64,000 nt of DNA. Source: Burkholderia ubonensis. Lineage in GTDB: Bacteria; Pseudomonadota; Gammaproteobacteria; Burkholderiales; Burkholderiaceae. The notes under the pieces are model-generated. The model saw only the letters and a program-made list of their open reading frames with translations, ran no database searches and was not told the origin of the DNA. Position numbers and translations under genes: made by a program. Positions within the stretch are counted from its first letter, which is position 1, and each line of letters begins with the position of its first letter. Positions 18,200 to 27,853 of this stretch are shown here, one piece after another. The stretch lies in assembly GCF_902833085.1 (NCBI RefSeq), contig NZ_CADFEB010000004.1:310001-374000 (forward strand), given 5' to 3'.

Positions 18200-18802
18200 A
18201 TGTCGAAGCCGGAAGCGGAGAACACGGACCGCGGGTTCAACCGTTCGATGCTGGTGAAGCTCTTCGTCGTGGCCGGGCTGATGTTCGGCTTCGGTTTCGC
18301 GCTGGTGCCGATGTATCGCGCGATCTGCCAGATCACCGGCATCAACAACCTCGTGCAGCGCGACGTCAGCGAGCGCGAGGCGAAGAACACGCAGGTCGAC
18401 AAGAGCCGCACCGTGTCGGTCGAGTTCGACGCGAACGCGCGCGGCCCGCTGGGTTTCAAGCCGGAGCACAACAGTCTCGACGTGCATCCGGGCGAGTTGA
18501 CGACGATCGTGTACGACGTGACGAACGGCCAGAACCGTCCGGTCGTCGCGCAGGCGATCCCGAGCTACGCGCCGAAGCAGGCGACGGAGTTCTTCAAGAA
18601 GATCGAGTGCTTTTGCTTCACGCAGCAGACGCTGGCCGCGAACGAGTCGCGCAAGATGCCGGTGGTGTTCGTGATCGATCCGAAATTGCCGAAGGACGTG
18701 AAGACGATCACGCTGTCGTACACGTTCTTCGAACTGAATACGCCGGCCCAGGCGGCAGCCGGTGCGGCGAAGCAGTCCGGCTCGACGAAGCCGGGCGCAT
18801 GA
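18200..18802 (+). CDS. ctaG: Cytochrome c oxidase assembly protein CtaG (Cox11)
   Basis: A copper chaperone that helps build the CuB site of subunit I. The 200 residues have one N-terminal membrane helix (residues about 17-38) and a periplasmic Ig-like domain with the copper-binding motif CFCFTQQTL. The conserved YRAICQITGIN follows the helix. It sits between the oxidase subunit genes as expected. Confidence 0.97.
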   Translation: MSKPEAENTDRGFNRSMLVKLFVVAGLMFGFGFALVPMYRAICQITGINNLVQRDVSEREAKNTQVDKSRTVSVEFDANARGPLGFKPEHNSLDVHPGELTTIVYDVTNGQNRPVVAQAIPSYAPKQATEFFKKIECFCFTQQTLAANESRKMPVVFVIDPKLPKDVKTITLSYTFFELNTPAQAAAGAAKQSGSTKPGA

Positions 18803-18818
18803 TGATGGAGGCGGGGCG

Positions 18819-19019
18819 ATGACTGAGGTCAAGCGTAGCGGTTCGTTCGGCCAGGCGTTGAAGGCGGTGCTGTGGTCGTTCTTCGGCGTGCGCAAGCGGC
18901 GCGACCTGGAAGCCGACGCGACGCAACTGAATCCGCTGCACGTGCTGATCGTCGCGCTGATCGCGGCCGGCATGTTCATCGGCGTACTGATCCTGATCGT
19001 GCGCGCCGTCGTGGGCTGA
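18819..19019 (+). CDS. DUF2970 small membrane protein
   Basis: A 66-residue protein with one C-terminal membrane helix (HVLIVALIAAGMFIGVLILI) and a basic stretch after VLWSFFGVRKRRDLE. It matches the DUF2970 family, which as far as I recall is commonly found between ctaG and ctaE. The ATG at 18819 has GGCGGGGCG upstream. Function unknown; an oxidase-assembly role is inferred from position. Confidence 0.82.
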   Translation: MTEVKRSGSFGQALKAVLWSFFGVRKRRDLEADATQLNPLHVLIVALIAAGMFIGVLILIVRAVVG

Positions 19020-19157
19020 GGCCCGCGGCAGCAACGGAATGCAAGCGGCGCGCCCCGGGCGGGCCGCGAAGGAAAGAGCGGCGGTCGTCGCGCCGCGCGA
19101 GAAATAAAGCCGGAGTGGTTTCCGGGACACAAATTGGACTGAAGTGGAGAATCAAGC

Positions 19158-20015
19158 ATGAGCGGTCAAAACCAGACCCCGTACTATTTCGTGCCGCATC
19201 CGTCGCAGCATCCGATCAGCGCGGCCGTCGGCCTGCTGGTCATGCTCGGATCGTTCGCACTGTGGCTCAACGGCCACGACTGGGCGCCGTATACCGCGCT
19301 GCTCGGCCTGCTGTGGTTCCTCTTCACGCTGTACCACTGGTTCGGCGATGCGATTGCCGAGTCCGAAGGCGGGATGTACGGCAAGCGGGTCGACGTGTCG
19401 TACCGCTGGAGCATGAGCTGGTTCATCTTCTCCGAAGTGATGTTCTTCGGCGCGTTCTTCGGTGCGCTGTTCTATGCGCGTGAAATTGCGCTGCATCAGC
19501 TCGGCAGCCTCGACTACAAGCTGATCTGGCCGGATTTCTCCGCCGTGTGGCCGAACGAAGGCCCGGCCGCGCTCGCCGGTCACTTCAAGACGATGGGCCC
19601 GTGGCCGATCCCGACGCTGAACACCGCGCTGCTGCTGTCGTCGGGCGCGACGCTGACGATCTCGCACCACGCGCTGCGTGACGATCACCGCCGCAAGGCG
19701 ATCGCGTGGCTGGCCGCGACCCTCGTGCTCGGCGTCTGCTTCCTGTTCACGCAGGGCTTCGAATATTTCCACGCATACAACGAACTGAACCTGACGCTCG
19801 GCTCGGGCATCTACGGTTCGACGTTCTTCCTGCTGACGGGCTTCCACGGCTTCCACGTGTTCCTCGGCGGCACGATGCTCGCGGTGGTGCTGGTGCGGAT
19901 GATCCGCGGCCACTTCAAGCCGGAACATCACTTCGCGTTCGAAGGCGCCGCGTGGTACTGGCACTTCGTCGACGTCGTCTGGCTCGGCCTGTACGTCGTC
20001 GTCTACTGGCTGTAA
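19158..20015 (+). CDS. ctaE: Cytochrome c oxidase subunit III
   Basis: The third core subunit of the aa3 oxidase, 285 residues with seven membrane helices. Family motifs include WGD-like helix 1 context, SEVMFFGAFFGALFYAREIA, and the C-terminal WYWHFVDVVWLGLYVVVYWL. Normal length. It ends the subunit part of the cluster and is followed by hairpins. Confidence 0.97.
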   Translation: MSGQNQTPYYFVPHPSQHPISAAVGLLVMLGSFALWLNGHDWAPYTALLGLLWFLFTLYHWFGDAIAESEGGMYGKRVDVSYRWSMSWFIFSEVMFFGAFFGALFYAREIALHQLGSLDYKLIWPDFSAVWPNEGPAALAGHFKTMGPWPIPTLNTALLLSSGATLTISHHALRDDHRRKAIAWLAATLVLGVCFLFTQGFEYFHAYNELNLTLGSGIYGSTFFLLTGFHGFHVFLGGTMLAVVLVRMIRGHFKPEHHFAFEGAAWYWHFVDVVWLGLYVVVYWL

Positions 20016-20022
20016 ATGAAAG

Positions 20023-20050
20023 ACGGCCCGCGCAGCGATGCGCGGGCCGT
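20023..20050 (+). terminator. Hairpin directly after ctaE
   Basis: A 12-bp perfect stem (20023-20034 with 20039-20050, loop GCGA) begins eight bases past the ctaE stop. Confidence 0.6.
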
Positions 20051-20107
20051 TCGTATTGAGGCGGCCGGGCGGCGCGAGCGCGCTACCCGGCAGCCGGCAT
20101 CACCGAG

Positions 20108-20138
20108 GCGCCGCCGCGACTTTGTCAGGCGGCGCTTT
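20108..20138 (+). terminator. Second hairpin with T-run after ctaE
   Basis: GCGCCGCC (20108-20115) pairs with GGCGGCGC (20128-20135) and is followed by TTTT. It lies before the convergent twin-TM gene. Confidence 0.6.
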
Positions 20139-20194
20139 TGCTTGGTGGCCCGGCCATGTGGCGAAATGCCGCATCGGCCGCGGCGGCAACCGCG

Positions 20195-20404
20195 TCAGCG
20201 CCCGATCGGAATGCCGGTCGAATGGATCCAGCCCATCCAGTTCGCGAACAGGATGAACAGGAACAGCGAGATCGACAGGCCGACGCGGGTGGCGAGCGAC
20301 CAGACCATGCGCTTCGTGTGGCCGCGGTCGTGCATCATGAAATAGAGTGCCGAGACCATGCTGGCAATGATGAGGACGAAGGCGATAGGGACGAGGATGT
20401 GCAT
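20195..20404 (-). CDS. Twin-transmembrane protein, DUF2909-like
   Basis: A 69-residue protein with two membrane helices (LVPIAFVLIIASMVSALYFM and VGLSISLFLFILFANWMGW) joined by the loop HDRGHTKRM. It is convergent with ctaE and divergent from the SURF1 gene. Small twin-TM proteins of this type occur in oxidase clusters; the function is not known to me. Confidence 0.8.
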   Translation of the reverse strand: MHILVPIAFVLIIASMVSALYFMMHDRGHTKRMVWSLATRVGLSISLFLFILFANWMGWIHSTGIPIGR

Positions 20405-20488
20405 GGAGCGAACCGGACGACGGCAATTCGAAAGGAAGAGGATAATTATCGCACTTCGCTTTCGCGACGACCGCGGCGAGGCGGCACG

Positions 20489-21199
20489 ATGAAGATCCGC
20501 TGGCTTCCCGCGCTGCTCGTGCTGATGGTGGTCGCGGTCACGATCCGGCTCGGTTTCTGGCAGCGCGAGCGCGCGCACCAGAAGGAGGCGCTGCAGGCGA
20601 GCGTCGTGCGCTACGAGCACGCGGCGCCAGTCGAGGTCGGCGCGCAGCCGATTCCGCTCGCGTCGATCGAGTTCCATCGGGTGCGCGCGACCGGGCGCTT
20701 CATGCCGGAGCACGCGGTGTTTCTCGATAATCGGCCGTATAACGACCAGCCGGGCTTCTACGTCGTGATGCCGTTTAAACTCACGGGCGGCGGCTACGTG
20801 CTCGTCAATCGCGGCTGGCTGCCGCGCAACATCGCCGAGCGCACCGCGATCGAGCCGTTCGCGACGCCGGCGGGTGACGTCGAGCTCGAGGGCATCGCGC
20901 GCGCCGACGCGACGCGCGCGTTCGAGCTCGGCGAAGGCGGCTCGGCGCCGCACCAGAAGATTCGGCAGAACCTGGACGTCGCCGCGTTCGCGAAGGAAAC
21001 CGGCCTGCCGCTGCAGCCGTTCGTGATCCAGCAGACGAGCGACGACGGCGACAAGCTGGTGCGCGACTGGCCGGCGCCGACGACCGGCGTCGAGCGCAAT
21101 TACGGTTACATGTTTCAGTGGTGGGGCATGGCGGCGGCCGCGCTCGGTTTCGGCTTGTACGCGGCGCGGCGCGCGGCGAAGAAGCCGTCCGGCGCATGA
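20489..21199 (+). CDS. SURF1-family oxidase assembly protein
   Basis: Assists insertion of heme a into cytochrome oxidase subunit I. The 236 residues have two membrane helices at the ends (LPALLVLMVVAVTIRLGFWQ and YMFQWWGMAAAALGFGLYAA) around a periplasmic domain, the SURF1 layout. The motifs LGFWQRERAHQKE and NRGWLPRN, plus the C-terminal NYGYMFQWW, are characteristic. Confidence 0.93.
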   Translation: MKIRWLPALLVLMVVAVTIRLGFWQRERAHQKEALQASVVRYEHAAPVEVGAQPIPLASIEFHRVRATGRFMPEHAVFLDNRPYNDQPGFYVVMPFKLTGGGYVLVNRGWLPRNIAERTAIEPFATPAGDVELEGIARADATRAFELGEGGSAPHQKIRQNLDVAAFAKETGLPLQPFVIQQTSDDGDKLVRDWPAPTTGVERNYGYMFQWWGMAAAALGFGLYAARRAAKKPSGA

Positions 21200-21256
21200 G
21201 CGGCGCGATGCCCGTGCGCGGCGGCGACGCCGCGGGTACGTTTCGAGAGGTCTGAT

Positions 21257-21889
21257 TTGTCCATCCAATCTTCCCGTCAGGGCCCGGGCGCGACGCCCAT
21301 GTCGCCGGCCGCCAGAAAGCGCGGCCGCTGGACGCTCGTGCTGCTCGGGCTCGTCTGCGCGGCGCCGGTGATCGCGTCGTACTTCACCTATTACGTGATC
21401 AAGCCGCAGGGCGGCTCGACCAACTACGGAACGCTGATCGAGCCGCAGCGGCCGATTCCGCCGGACCTGACGGTGACCGACGAGACCGGCAAGACGATGC
21501 CGCTCGCGTCGCTGCGCGGCGTGTGGCTGTTCGTGATGACCGACCGCAGCGCATGCAATGACGCGTGCGCGGAGAAGCTCTACTTCATGCGCCAGGTGCG
21601 CGTGACGCAAGCGGGCGAACGGCACCGGATCACGATGGTGTGGCTGCGCAGCGATGCGGGCGCGGTTCCGGACAAGGTCGCCGCCGCGTACCCGGACACG
21701 CGCAGGCTCGTCGCCGATCCGGCCGCGGTCGCCCGGTGGCTGCCGGCCGACGCCGGCACGCAGGACACCGACCACCTGTACCTGGTCGACCCGAACGGCA
21801 ACCTGATGATGCGCTTCCCGAAGGACCCGAACCCCAGCAAGATCAAGACCGACGTCACGAAGCTGCTGAAGTGGTCGAGCATCGGCTGA
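21257..21889 (+). CDS. Membrane-anchored Sco/thioredoxin-like protein
   Basis: A 210-residue protein with one N-terminal membrane helix (WTLVLLGLVCAAPVIASYF) and a periplasmic domain resembling a thioredoxin fold. A CNDAC motif follows LRGVWLFVMTDRSA, the same place where Sco proteins carry their copper-binding CxxxC. Later it has TDHLYLVDPNGNLMMRFPKD, like the Sco/thioredoxin end. The TTG at 21257 has GAGAGG upstream; an ATG at 21299 is an alternative. Homologues are often mislabelled as oxidase subunit I. A role in CuA loading or cysteine reduction is inferred. Confidence 0.8.
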   Translation: MSIQSSRQGPGATPMSPAARKRGRWTLVLLGLVCAAPVIASYFTYYVIKPQGGSTNYGTLIEPQRPIPPDLTVTDETGKTMPLASLRGVWLFVMTDRSACNDACAEKLYFMRQVRVTQAGERHRITMVWLRSDAGAVPDKVAAAYPDTRRLVADPAAVARWLPADAGTQDTDHLYLVDPNGNLMMRFPKDPNPSKIKTDVTKLLKWSSIG

Positions 21890-21914
21890 CGCGAGACTAC
21901 GAGGCAACAATCCG

Positions 21915-23027
21915 ATGTCGTATCTACTGCAACTCGGCCTGATCGGCTTCTGCATCGCGCTGCTGCCGCTGTCGTACGTGTGGGTGAAGGCGGACGACGA
22001 CAAGTTCCGCAAGCTGGTGTGGATCACCACGTTCCTGACCCTCGATCTCGTGATGTTCGGCGGCTTCACGCGGCTGACCGATTCGGGCCTCGGCTGTCCG
22101 GACTGGCCGGGCTGCTACGGCACGTCGTCGCCGTTCATCGCGCATGCGGCGATCACGGCCGCGCACCAGGCGATGCCGAGCGGCCCGGTCAGCATGACGA
22201 AGGCGTGGATCGAGATGATCCACCGCTATTTCGCGATGGCGATCGGCGTGCTGATCATCGCGCAGACGGTGATCGCGTGGGCCGCGCGGCTGCGCCGCCG
22301 GCCGTTGCACGTGTCGCCGTGGTGGCCGACGAGCCTGCTGCTGCTGATCCTCGTGCAGGGCGCGTTCGGCGCGTGGACGGTGACGATGAAGCTGCAGCCG
22401 GTGATCGTCACGATCCACCTGCTGCTCGGCCTGACGCTGCTCGGCACGCTCGGCTGGCTCGCGGCGCGGCAGACGCCGTTGCCGTCGCACGATCCGGAGG
22501 CCGGCCGCTATCGCACGGCCGCGCTCGCGGCGCTCGTGCTGCTGGTCGTGCAGATCGCGCTCGGCGGCTGGGTCAGCACCAACTACGCGGTGCTCGCGTG
22601 CACCGACTTCCCGACCTGCAACGGCCAGTGGATTCCGCCGATGGATTTCGAGCACGGCTTCCATCTGTGGCGCGCGCTCGGGATGACGAAGGACGGCGAG
22701 GCGATCACGCAGGACGCGCTCGTCGCGATCCACTGGACGCACCGCACGTTCGCGTTCGTCGTCGTCGCGTACCTGGTCGCGTTCGCGCTGAAGATGCGCC
22801 GCTTCGAATCGCTGCGGCGGCCCGCGAACGGCGTGCTGCTGGTGGTCGTGCTGCAGTTCGTGACGGGTTTGACGAATATCGTATTGCAGTGGCCTTTGCC
22901 GGTCGCGGTGGTCCATAACGGGGGGGCCGCGATCCTGCTGCTGCTCGTCGTCATGTTAAACTTTCGCATCCTTTCAAGCCGCCCCGGCCGTGTCGCGCTG
23001 CCTGCGCGCGACGCCGCCCCGGCGTGA
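21915..23027 (+). CDS. ctaA: Heme A synthase (COX15/CtaA)
   Basis: Oxidises the C8 methyl of heme O to give heme A. The 370 residues contain eight membrane helices in two repeats. Conserved histidine motifs include [33 protein letters not shown] and [10 protein letters not shown]. The early loop [18 protein letters not shown] carries the family cysteine pair. ctaB follows at once. Confidence 0.96.
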   Translation: MSYLLQLGLIGFCIALLPLSYVWVKADDDKFRKLVWITTFLTLDLVMFGGFTRLTDSGLGCPDWPGCYGTSSPFIAHAAITAAHQAMPSGPVSMTKAWIEMIHRYFAMAIGVLIIAQTVIAWAARLRRRPLHVSPWWPTSLLLLILVQGAFGAWTVTMKLQPVIVTIHLLLGLTLLGTLGWLAARQTPLPSHDPEAGRYRTAALAALVLLVVQIALGGWVSTNYAVLACTDFPTCNGQWIPPMDFEHGFHLWRALGMTKDGEAITQDALVAIHWTHRTFAFVVVAYLVAFALKMRRFESLRRPANGVLLVVVLQFVTGLTNIVLQWPLPVAVVHNGGAAILLLLVVMLNFRILSSRPGRVALPARDAAPA

Positions 23028-23035
23028 CCGTCCCC

Positions 23036-23938
23036 ATGCAAAGCACCCTTTCCCGATCGCCCGGTAGCCGGTTTTCCCAGTACATGGCGCTGACGAAGCC
23101 GCGTGTCACGCAGCTCGCGGTGTTCTGCGCGGTGATCGGCATGTTCCTCGCGACGCCGGGCATGGTGCCGTGGCGGGTGCTGGTCGGCGGCACCATCGGC
23201 ATCTGGCTGCTGGCGGGCGCGGCGTTCGCGATCAATTGCCTCGTCGAGCAGAAGATCGACGCGATGATGCGCCGCACCGCGTGGCGTCCGTCCGCGCGCG
23301 GCGAGATCACGACCGCGCAGATCCTGCTGTTCTCGGGCGTGCTCGGCAGCCTCGGCGCATGGACGCTCTACACGTTCACGAACCCGCTGACGATGTGGCT
23401 GACGATCGCGACCTTCGTCGGCTACGCGGTGATCTACACGCTGCTGCTCAAGCCGATGACGCCGCAGAACATCGTGATCGGCGGCGCGTCGGGCGCGATG
23501 CCGCCGGCGCTCGGCTGGGCCGCGGTGACGGGCGCGGTGCCCGGCGACGCGTGGATCCTCGTGCTGATCATCTTCGTGTGGACCCCGCCGCATTTCTGGG
23601 TGCTCGCGCTGTACCGCCGCAAGGACTACGAGAACGCGGGTCTGCCGATGCTGCCCGTCACGCACGGCGAGAAGTTCACGCGGCTGCACATCCTGCTCTA
23701 CACGGTGATCCTGTTCGCGGTCACGATGATGCCGTTCATCTCGGGGATGAGCGGGGCCGTCTACCTGGCGAGCGCGGTGCTGCTCGGCGCGGTGTTCCTC
23801 GCGTATGCGTGGAAGATCCACCGCGAGTACTCGGACGAGCTGGCCCGCAAGGCCTTCCGCTACTCGATCGTCTACCTGTCGCTGCTGTTCGCGGCGCTGC
23901 TCGTCGACCACTATGCACGCCCGCTGCTCGGCGTGTAA
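23036..23938 (+). CDS. ctaB: Protoheme IX farnesyltransferase (heme O synthase)
   Basis: Attaches a farnesyl chain to heme B to make heme O, the precursor of heme A. The 300 residues form a UbiA-type prenyltransferase with about nine helices. The aspartate-rich motif [19 protein letters not shown] and the later [10 protein letters not shown] are typical. The start ATG at 23036 is preferred over an in-frame GTG twelve bases upstream. Confidence 0.96.
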   Translation: MQSTLSRSPGSRFSQYMALTKPRVTQLAVFCAVIGMFLATPGMVPWRVLVGGTIGIWLLAGAAFAINCLVEQKIDAMMRRTAWRPSARGEITTAQILLFSGVLGSLGAWTLYTFTNPLTMWLTIATFVGYAVIYTLLLKPMTPQNIVIGGASGAMPPALGWAAVTGAVPGDAWILVLIIFVWTPPHFWVLALYRRKDYENAGLPMLPVTHGEKFTRLHILLYTVILFAVTMMPFISGMSGAVYLASAVLLGAVFLAYAWKIHREYSDELARKAFRYSIVYLSLLFAALLVDHYARPLLGV

Positions 23939-23956
23939 CGGCACGGTTTGAATACG

Positions 23957-24574
23957 ATGCTTCGTTCATGGTTCGGGCGCCGCGCGCGCCAAGGCTGGAT
24001 GCTCGGCTGTGCATTCGCGGCGGCGATGCTGCTCGCGGCGTGCGACAACGCGCCGAAATTCCAGAATCTCGACATCACCGGCAACACGCAGTTCGGCAGC
24101 GATTTCGCGCTGCCGGATACGGCCGGCAAGATGCGCACGCTCGGCGACTTCAAGGGCCGTGCCGTCGTGATGTTCTTCGGCTATACGCATTGCCCGGACG
24201 TCTGCCCGACGACGATGGCCGAGCTGTCCGAAGCGCTCAAGCAGCTCGGGCCGGACGCCGCGAAGCGCGTGCAGGTGCTGTTCGTCACCGTCGATCCGGA
24301 GCGCGACACGGCCGCGCTGCTCGGCCAGTACGTGCCGGCGTTCGATCCGTCGTTCATCGGCCTGCGGCCGGCGGACGAAGCGCAGCTGAAGAAGGTGACG
24401 AAGGATTTCCGCGTGTATTACGCGAAAGTGCCGGGCAAGGCGCCCGGCAGCTACACGATGGATCACACCGCCGCGAGCTACGTGTTCGACACGAACGGCA
24501 AGCTGCGCCTGTTCGTGCGTGACGGCCAGGGCCCCGGCCCGTGGCTGCACGACCTGAAACTGCTGCTCGGCTGA
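23957..24574 (+). CDS. SCO1/SenC copper chaperone lipoprotein
   Basis: Delivers copper to the CuA site of subunit II. The N-terminus has a lipoprotein signal ending at the lipobox LLAAC, and the Sco domain carries the copper motif CPDVC plus the distal histidine in TMDHTAASYVF. About 205 residues. A TTG nine bases upstream is an alternative start, and neither start has a strong ribosome site. It closes the oxidase biogenesis cluster. Confidence 0.94.
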   Translation: MLRSWFGRRARQGWMLGCAFAAAMLLAACDNAPKFQNLDITGNTQFGSDFALPDTAGKMRTLGDFKGRAVVMFFGYTHCPDVCPTTMAELSEALKQLGPDAAKRVQVLFVTVDPERDTAALLGQYVPAFDPSFIGLRPADEAQLKKVTKDFRVYYAKVPGKAPGSYTMDHTAASYVFDTNGKLRLFVRDGQGPGPWLHDLKLLLG

Positions 24575-24688
24575 GCCGCAGCGCGGGGCGGCGCGCGCCG
24601 TCCCGCGTCTTCTCTTTTTCCGTCCGTTCTCCGTTTCGCCTGCGCAGGCCGCCGCCCGGCAGGCGCCGGCGCATCATGTCACGTCAAG

Positions 24689-24979
24689 TCATGGCAGTGC
24701 CGGCAGGACGACGCCCGGCGCCGCGCGCGTCATCCGGAATTCGGTCACGCGGTAGTTCGCGAGGCCTTCGGTGACGAACGGATCGGTCTGCAGGATCGCT
24801 TCCAGTTCGTCGCGATCGATGCGCGCCGCGAGGATCATGCCGCCTTCGCGCGGCACTTTCGGCCCCGCCGCGATGAAAATCCCCTTGTCCAGCAGCGGCT
24901 GCAGATACGCGCGATGGCGCTCGAGCGCGTCGTCGATGCGATCGAGCGGCGCGGTGTAGTGAATGTCGATGACGTACAT
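24689..24979 (-). CDS. YciI-family protein
   Basis: A 96-residue YciI-like dimeric alpha-beta protein of the ferredoxin-like fold. The start MYVIDIHYTAPLDRIDDALE, the segment HRAYLQPLLDKGIFIAAGPK and DPFVTEGLANYRVTEF fit the family. The biochemical role is generally unknown. It is convergent with the SCO gene and divergent from the chemoreceptor. Confidence 0.88.
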   Translation of the reverse strand: MYVIDIHYTAPLDRIDDALERHRAYLQPLLDKGIFIAAGPKVPREGGMILAARIDRDELEAILQTDPFVTEGLANYRVTEFRMTRAAPGVVLPALP

Positions 24980-25170
24980 GAGTTGCCTCGGAATGTGCCG
25001 GGACGCGGTGCGCCGGCCAGGCGATCTTGTAGCACAGGCCGCGTTGCATGTCGCGTTGCATTCAAGTTGTAAGCGTCGCTGCCGTCATTACGTGTGCAAT
25101 CGATTGCGCGCGACGGGCCGTTCGCGCGCACGTTGCGTCATCCATCGACATCGATAACAAGGCACGCACG

Positions 25171-26796
25171 ATGAGCAGAATGAGTTTGAACCGCAAGCTG
25201 TGGCTCGCACTGGCGCTGGTATGGATCGGCCTGCTGGGCGTCGGCGCATGGAGCGCGTTCGAGACGCGCGCGACGATGCTCGCGGAGCGCAAGGAGGGCA
25301 TGGCCAACCTCGTCGAGGCGGCGGCCGGCATCGCGAAGTCGTACCACGCGCTCGCGCAGGCCGGCACGCTGCCCGAGGCCGACGCGAAGCGAGATGCGCT
25401 CGCGAGCCTCGCCGCGATGCGCTACGGCGAGTCGGGCTACGTGTTCGTGATGGATTCGAAGCCGGTCGTGCTGATGCACCCGACGCTGCCGAAACTGGTC
25501 GGCACCGAGGTCGGCGACTACAAGGACCCGGACGGCAAGCCGCTGTTCGTGACGATCCTGAACGCCGCGAAGGCCACCGGCAGCGGTTTCGCCGAATATC
25601 GCGGGCGCCTGCCGCACAGCGAGACCGCGGTGCCGAAGATCAGCTACGTCACGCGCTTCGCGCCGTGGGACTGGAACATCTCGAGCGGCGTGTACGTGAA
25701 GGACATCGATACCGTCTACTACGAGACGCTGCTCGGCCACCTCGCCGTGGTGCTCGTGATCGGCCTCGTGATCACCGCGGCGATGATCGTGATCATCCGC
25801 AACGTGCGCGGCAGCCTCGGCGGCGAGCCGGACGAAGCCGCGGCGCTTGCGGCGCGCATCGCGGGGGGCGACCTGACGCAGCCGGTGCTGGTGCGCGAGG
25901 GCGACCGCACGAGCATGATGGCGGCGATGCATGCGATGCAGGATCGGCTGCAGGCGACGATCGGCGGCATCCGCCAGTCGGCCGAATCGATCGCGTCGGC
26001 GAGCCGCCAGATCGCGTCCGGCAACGACGACCTGTCGCAGCGCACCGAGGAGCAGGCGGCGTCGCTGGAGGAGACGGCGGCGAGCATGGAGCAGCTGACC
26101 GCGACCGTGAAGCAGAACGCCGACAACGCGCGGCAGGCGAGCGGGCTCGCGAACAACGCGTCGGACATCGCGCGCGCCGGGCACGACGTCGTGAACCGCG
26201 TGATCGGCACAATGGGCGAGATCGACGACAGTTCGCGCAAGATCGCCGACATCATCGGCGTGATCGAGGGCATCGCGTTCCAGACCAACATCCTCGCGCT
26301 GAACGCGGCGGTCGAGGCGGCACGCGCGGGCGAGCAGGGCCGCGGCTTCGCAGTGGTCGCGGGCGAGGTGCGCTCGCTGGCGCAGCGCAGCGCGACGGCC
26401 GCGAAGGAGATTCGCGCGCTGATCGTCGATTCGGTCGACCGGGTGCGCAACGGCTCGACGCTGGTCGGCCAGGCCGGCACGACGATGGGCGAGATCCTGC
26501 AGGCGGTCGCGCGCGTGACGGACATCATGGGCGAGATCGCGGCGGCGTCCGAGGAGCAGGCGAGCGGCATCACGCAGGTCGGCCGCGCGGTCACGCAGAT
26601 GGACCAGGTGACGCAGCAGAACGCGGCGCTCGTCGAGGAAGCGTCCGCGGCCGCCGCGTCGCTGCAGGAGCAGGCGGCGCGGCTGCGCGACGCGGTGGGC
26701 GCGTTCCGGGTGCGCGACGGCGGCGCGGCGCGCGCCCGGCCGGCGGCCGCGCCGGTGTTCCGCGAAGAGAAGGCGGTCGAAGCGACGCCCGCGTGA
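25171..26796 (+). CDS. Methyl-accepting chemotaxis protein with a Cache sensor
   Basis: A 541-residue transmembrane chemoreceptor. TM1 is at about residues 9-30, then a single Cache periplasmic domain ([20 protein letters not shown] and [20 protein letters not shown]), TM2 ([24 protein letters not shown]), a HAMP region and a signalling coiled coil. The hairpin tip [20 protein letters not shown] is intact. It ends [10 protein letters not shown] with no CheR/CheB-tethering pentapeptide. The ligand is not deducible. Confidence 0.93.
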   Translation: MSRMSLNRKLWLALALVWIGLLGVGAWSAFETRATMLAERKEGMANLVEAAAGIAKSYHALAQAGTLPEADAKRDALASLAAMRYGESGYVFVMDSKPVVLMHPTLPKLVGTEVGDYKDPDGKPLFVTILNAAKATGSGFAEYRGRLPHSETAVPKISYVTRFAPWDWNISSGVYVKDIDTVYYETLLGHLAVVLVIGLVITAAMIVIIRNVRGSLGGEPDEAAALAARIAGGDLTQPVLVREGDRTSMMAAMHAMQDRLQATIGGIRQSAESIASASRQIASGNDDLSQRTEEQAASLEETAASMEQLTATVKQNADNARQASGLANNASDIARAGHDVVNRVIGTMGEIDDSSRKIADIIGVIEGIAFQTNILALNAAVEAARAGEQGRGFAVVAGEVRSLAQRSATAAKEIRALIVDSVDRVRNGSTLVGQAGTTMGEILQAVARVTDIMGEIAAASEEQASGITQVGRAVTQMDQVTQQNAALVEEASAAAASLQEQAARLRDAVGAFRVRDGGAARARPAAAPVFREEKAVEATPA

Positions 26797-26987
26797 CGCG
26801 GGACCGGCGGGCAGCGCAGGCCGATGCAACTAACGGCCTGCGCTGCCGCCCCCCGCGTAGCGCATACCCATATGAGCGGGATGTATTTCACTTCCCGCCG
26901 ATCCTGTGACACCATTTGCCCCTTTCCCGCGAGTCGGGACATACCCGCATCGCCCCCTTTTATAGTTAGCAAGAAAGCGAGAAACAG

Positions 26988-27803
26988 ATGAAGCGTCGCA
27001 GTCTCCTGAAAGTGTTTTCCGTGCTGGCAACCGGCGCCGCGCTCACGATGTCGGCGGGTGCGCACGCCGAGGACAAGGTGATCAAGGTCGGCACGGTGGC
27101 CGGTCCGGACGCGGAAGTGTGGCAGGTCGTGCAGAAGGTCGCGAAGGAGAAGGAAGGCCTGAACGTGAAGGTCATCGAGTTCAACGACTACGTGCAGCCG
27201 AACGCGGCGCTCGACGCGGGCGACCTCGACGCGAACAGCTTCCAGCACCAGCCCTACCTCGACAGCCAGGTGAAGCAGCGCGGCTACAAGCTCGTCAGCG
27301 CGGGCCTGACCTACATCTCGCCGATCGGCGTCTACTCGAAGAAGGTCAAGGCGCTGAAGGACCTGCCGCAAGGCGCGAAGCTCGCGGTGCCGAACGATCC
27401 GTCGAACGAGAACCGTGCGCTGCTGCTGCTGCAGGCGCAGGGCGTGATCAAGCTGAAGGCCGGCGCGGGCACGGGCGGCAACAACGCGACGGTGCTCGAC
27501 ATCGCCGACAACCCGAAGAAGCTGAAGATCTCCGAGCTGGACGCGGCGCAACTGCCGCGCGTGCTGTCGGACGTCGACGCGGCCGTGATCAACACGAACT
27601 ACGCGATCGCCGCGAACCTGCAGCCGACCAAGGACGCGATCGCGCTCGAATCGCTGACGAGCCCGTACGCGAACCTGATCGCGGTGCGCGCGAGGGACAA
27701 GGACCAGCCGTGGGTGAAGAAGCTGGTCAAGGCGTACCAGTCGACGGAAGTGCGGGAATTCATCAAGAAGCAGTTCAAGGGCTCGATGGTCGCGTCGTTC
27801 TGA
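26988..27803 (+). CDS. MetQ/NlpA-family substrate-binding protein
   Basis: A periplasmic binding protein of 271 residues, related to methionine-binding MetQ. The signal peptide is MKRRSLLKVFSVLATGAAL with cleavage near AHA; there is no lipobox cysteine, unlike classical NlpA/MetQ lipoproteins. Family segments include FNDYVQPNAALDAGDLDANS and AVPNDPSNENRALLLLQAQG. No MetN or MetI gene is adjacent, so it is an orphan binding protein or its transporter lies elsewhere. A terminator follows. Confidence 0.9.
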   Translation: MKRRSLLKVFSVLATGAALTMSAGAHAEDKVIKVGTVAGPDAEVWQVVQKVAKEKEGLNVKVIEFNDYVQPNAALDAGDLDANSFQHQPYLDSQVKQRGYKLVSAGLTYISPIGVYSKKVKALKDLPQGAKLAVPNDPSNENRALLLLQAQGVIKLKAGAGTGGNNATVLDIADNPKKLKISELDAAQLPRVLSDVDAAVINTNYAIAANLQPTKDAIALESLTSPYANLIAVRARDKDQPWVKKLVKAYQSTEVREFIKKQFKGSMVASF

Positions 27804-27824
27804 ACGCGTTCCGTTGACCGAAAC

Positions 27825-27853
27825 AGGCCTGCACGCGTGCAGGCCTTTTTTTT
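27825..27853 (+). terminator. Terminator of the MetQ-like gene
   Basis: A perfect 22-base palindrome (27825-27846, AGGCCTGCAC and its complement) is followed by a run of eight T. Confidence 0.92.

Noticed and set aside
20405..22069. A very long open frame on the minus strand continuing upstream of the twin-TM protein
   Set aside because: It is antisense to SURF1 and the Sco-like gene, is Arg/His-rich without a recognisable domain, and only its last 69 codons make a sensible membrane protein.
26797..26987. Possible SAM riboswitch before the MetQ-like gene
   Set aside because: I see no multi-helix SAM-I or SAM-II layout; only an AT-rich stretch with a TATAGT box at 26961-26966.
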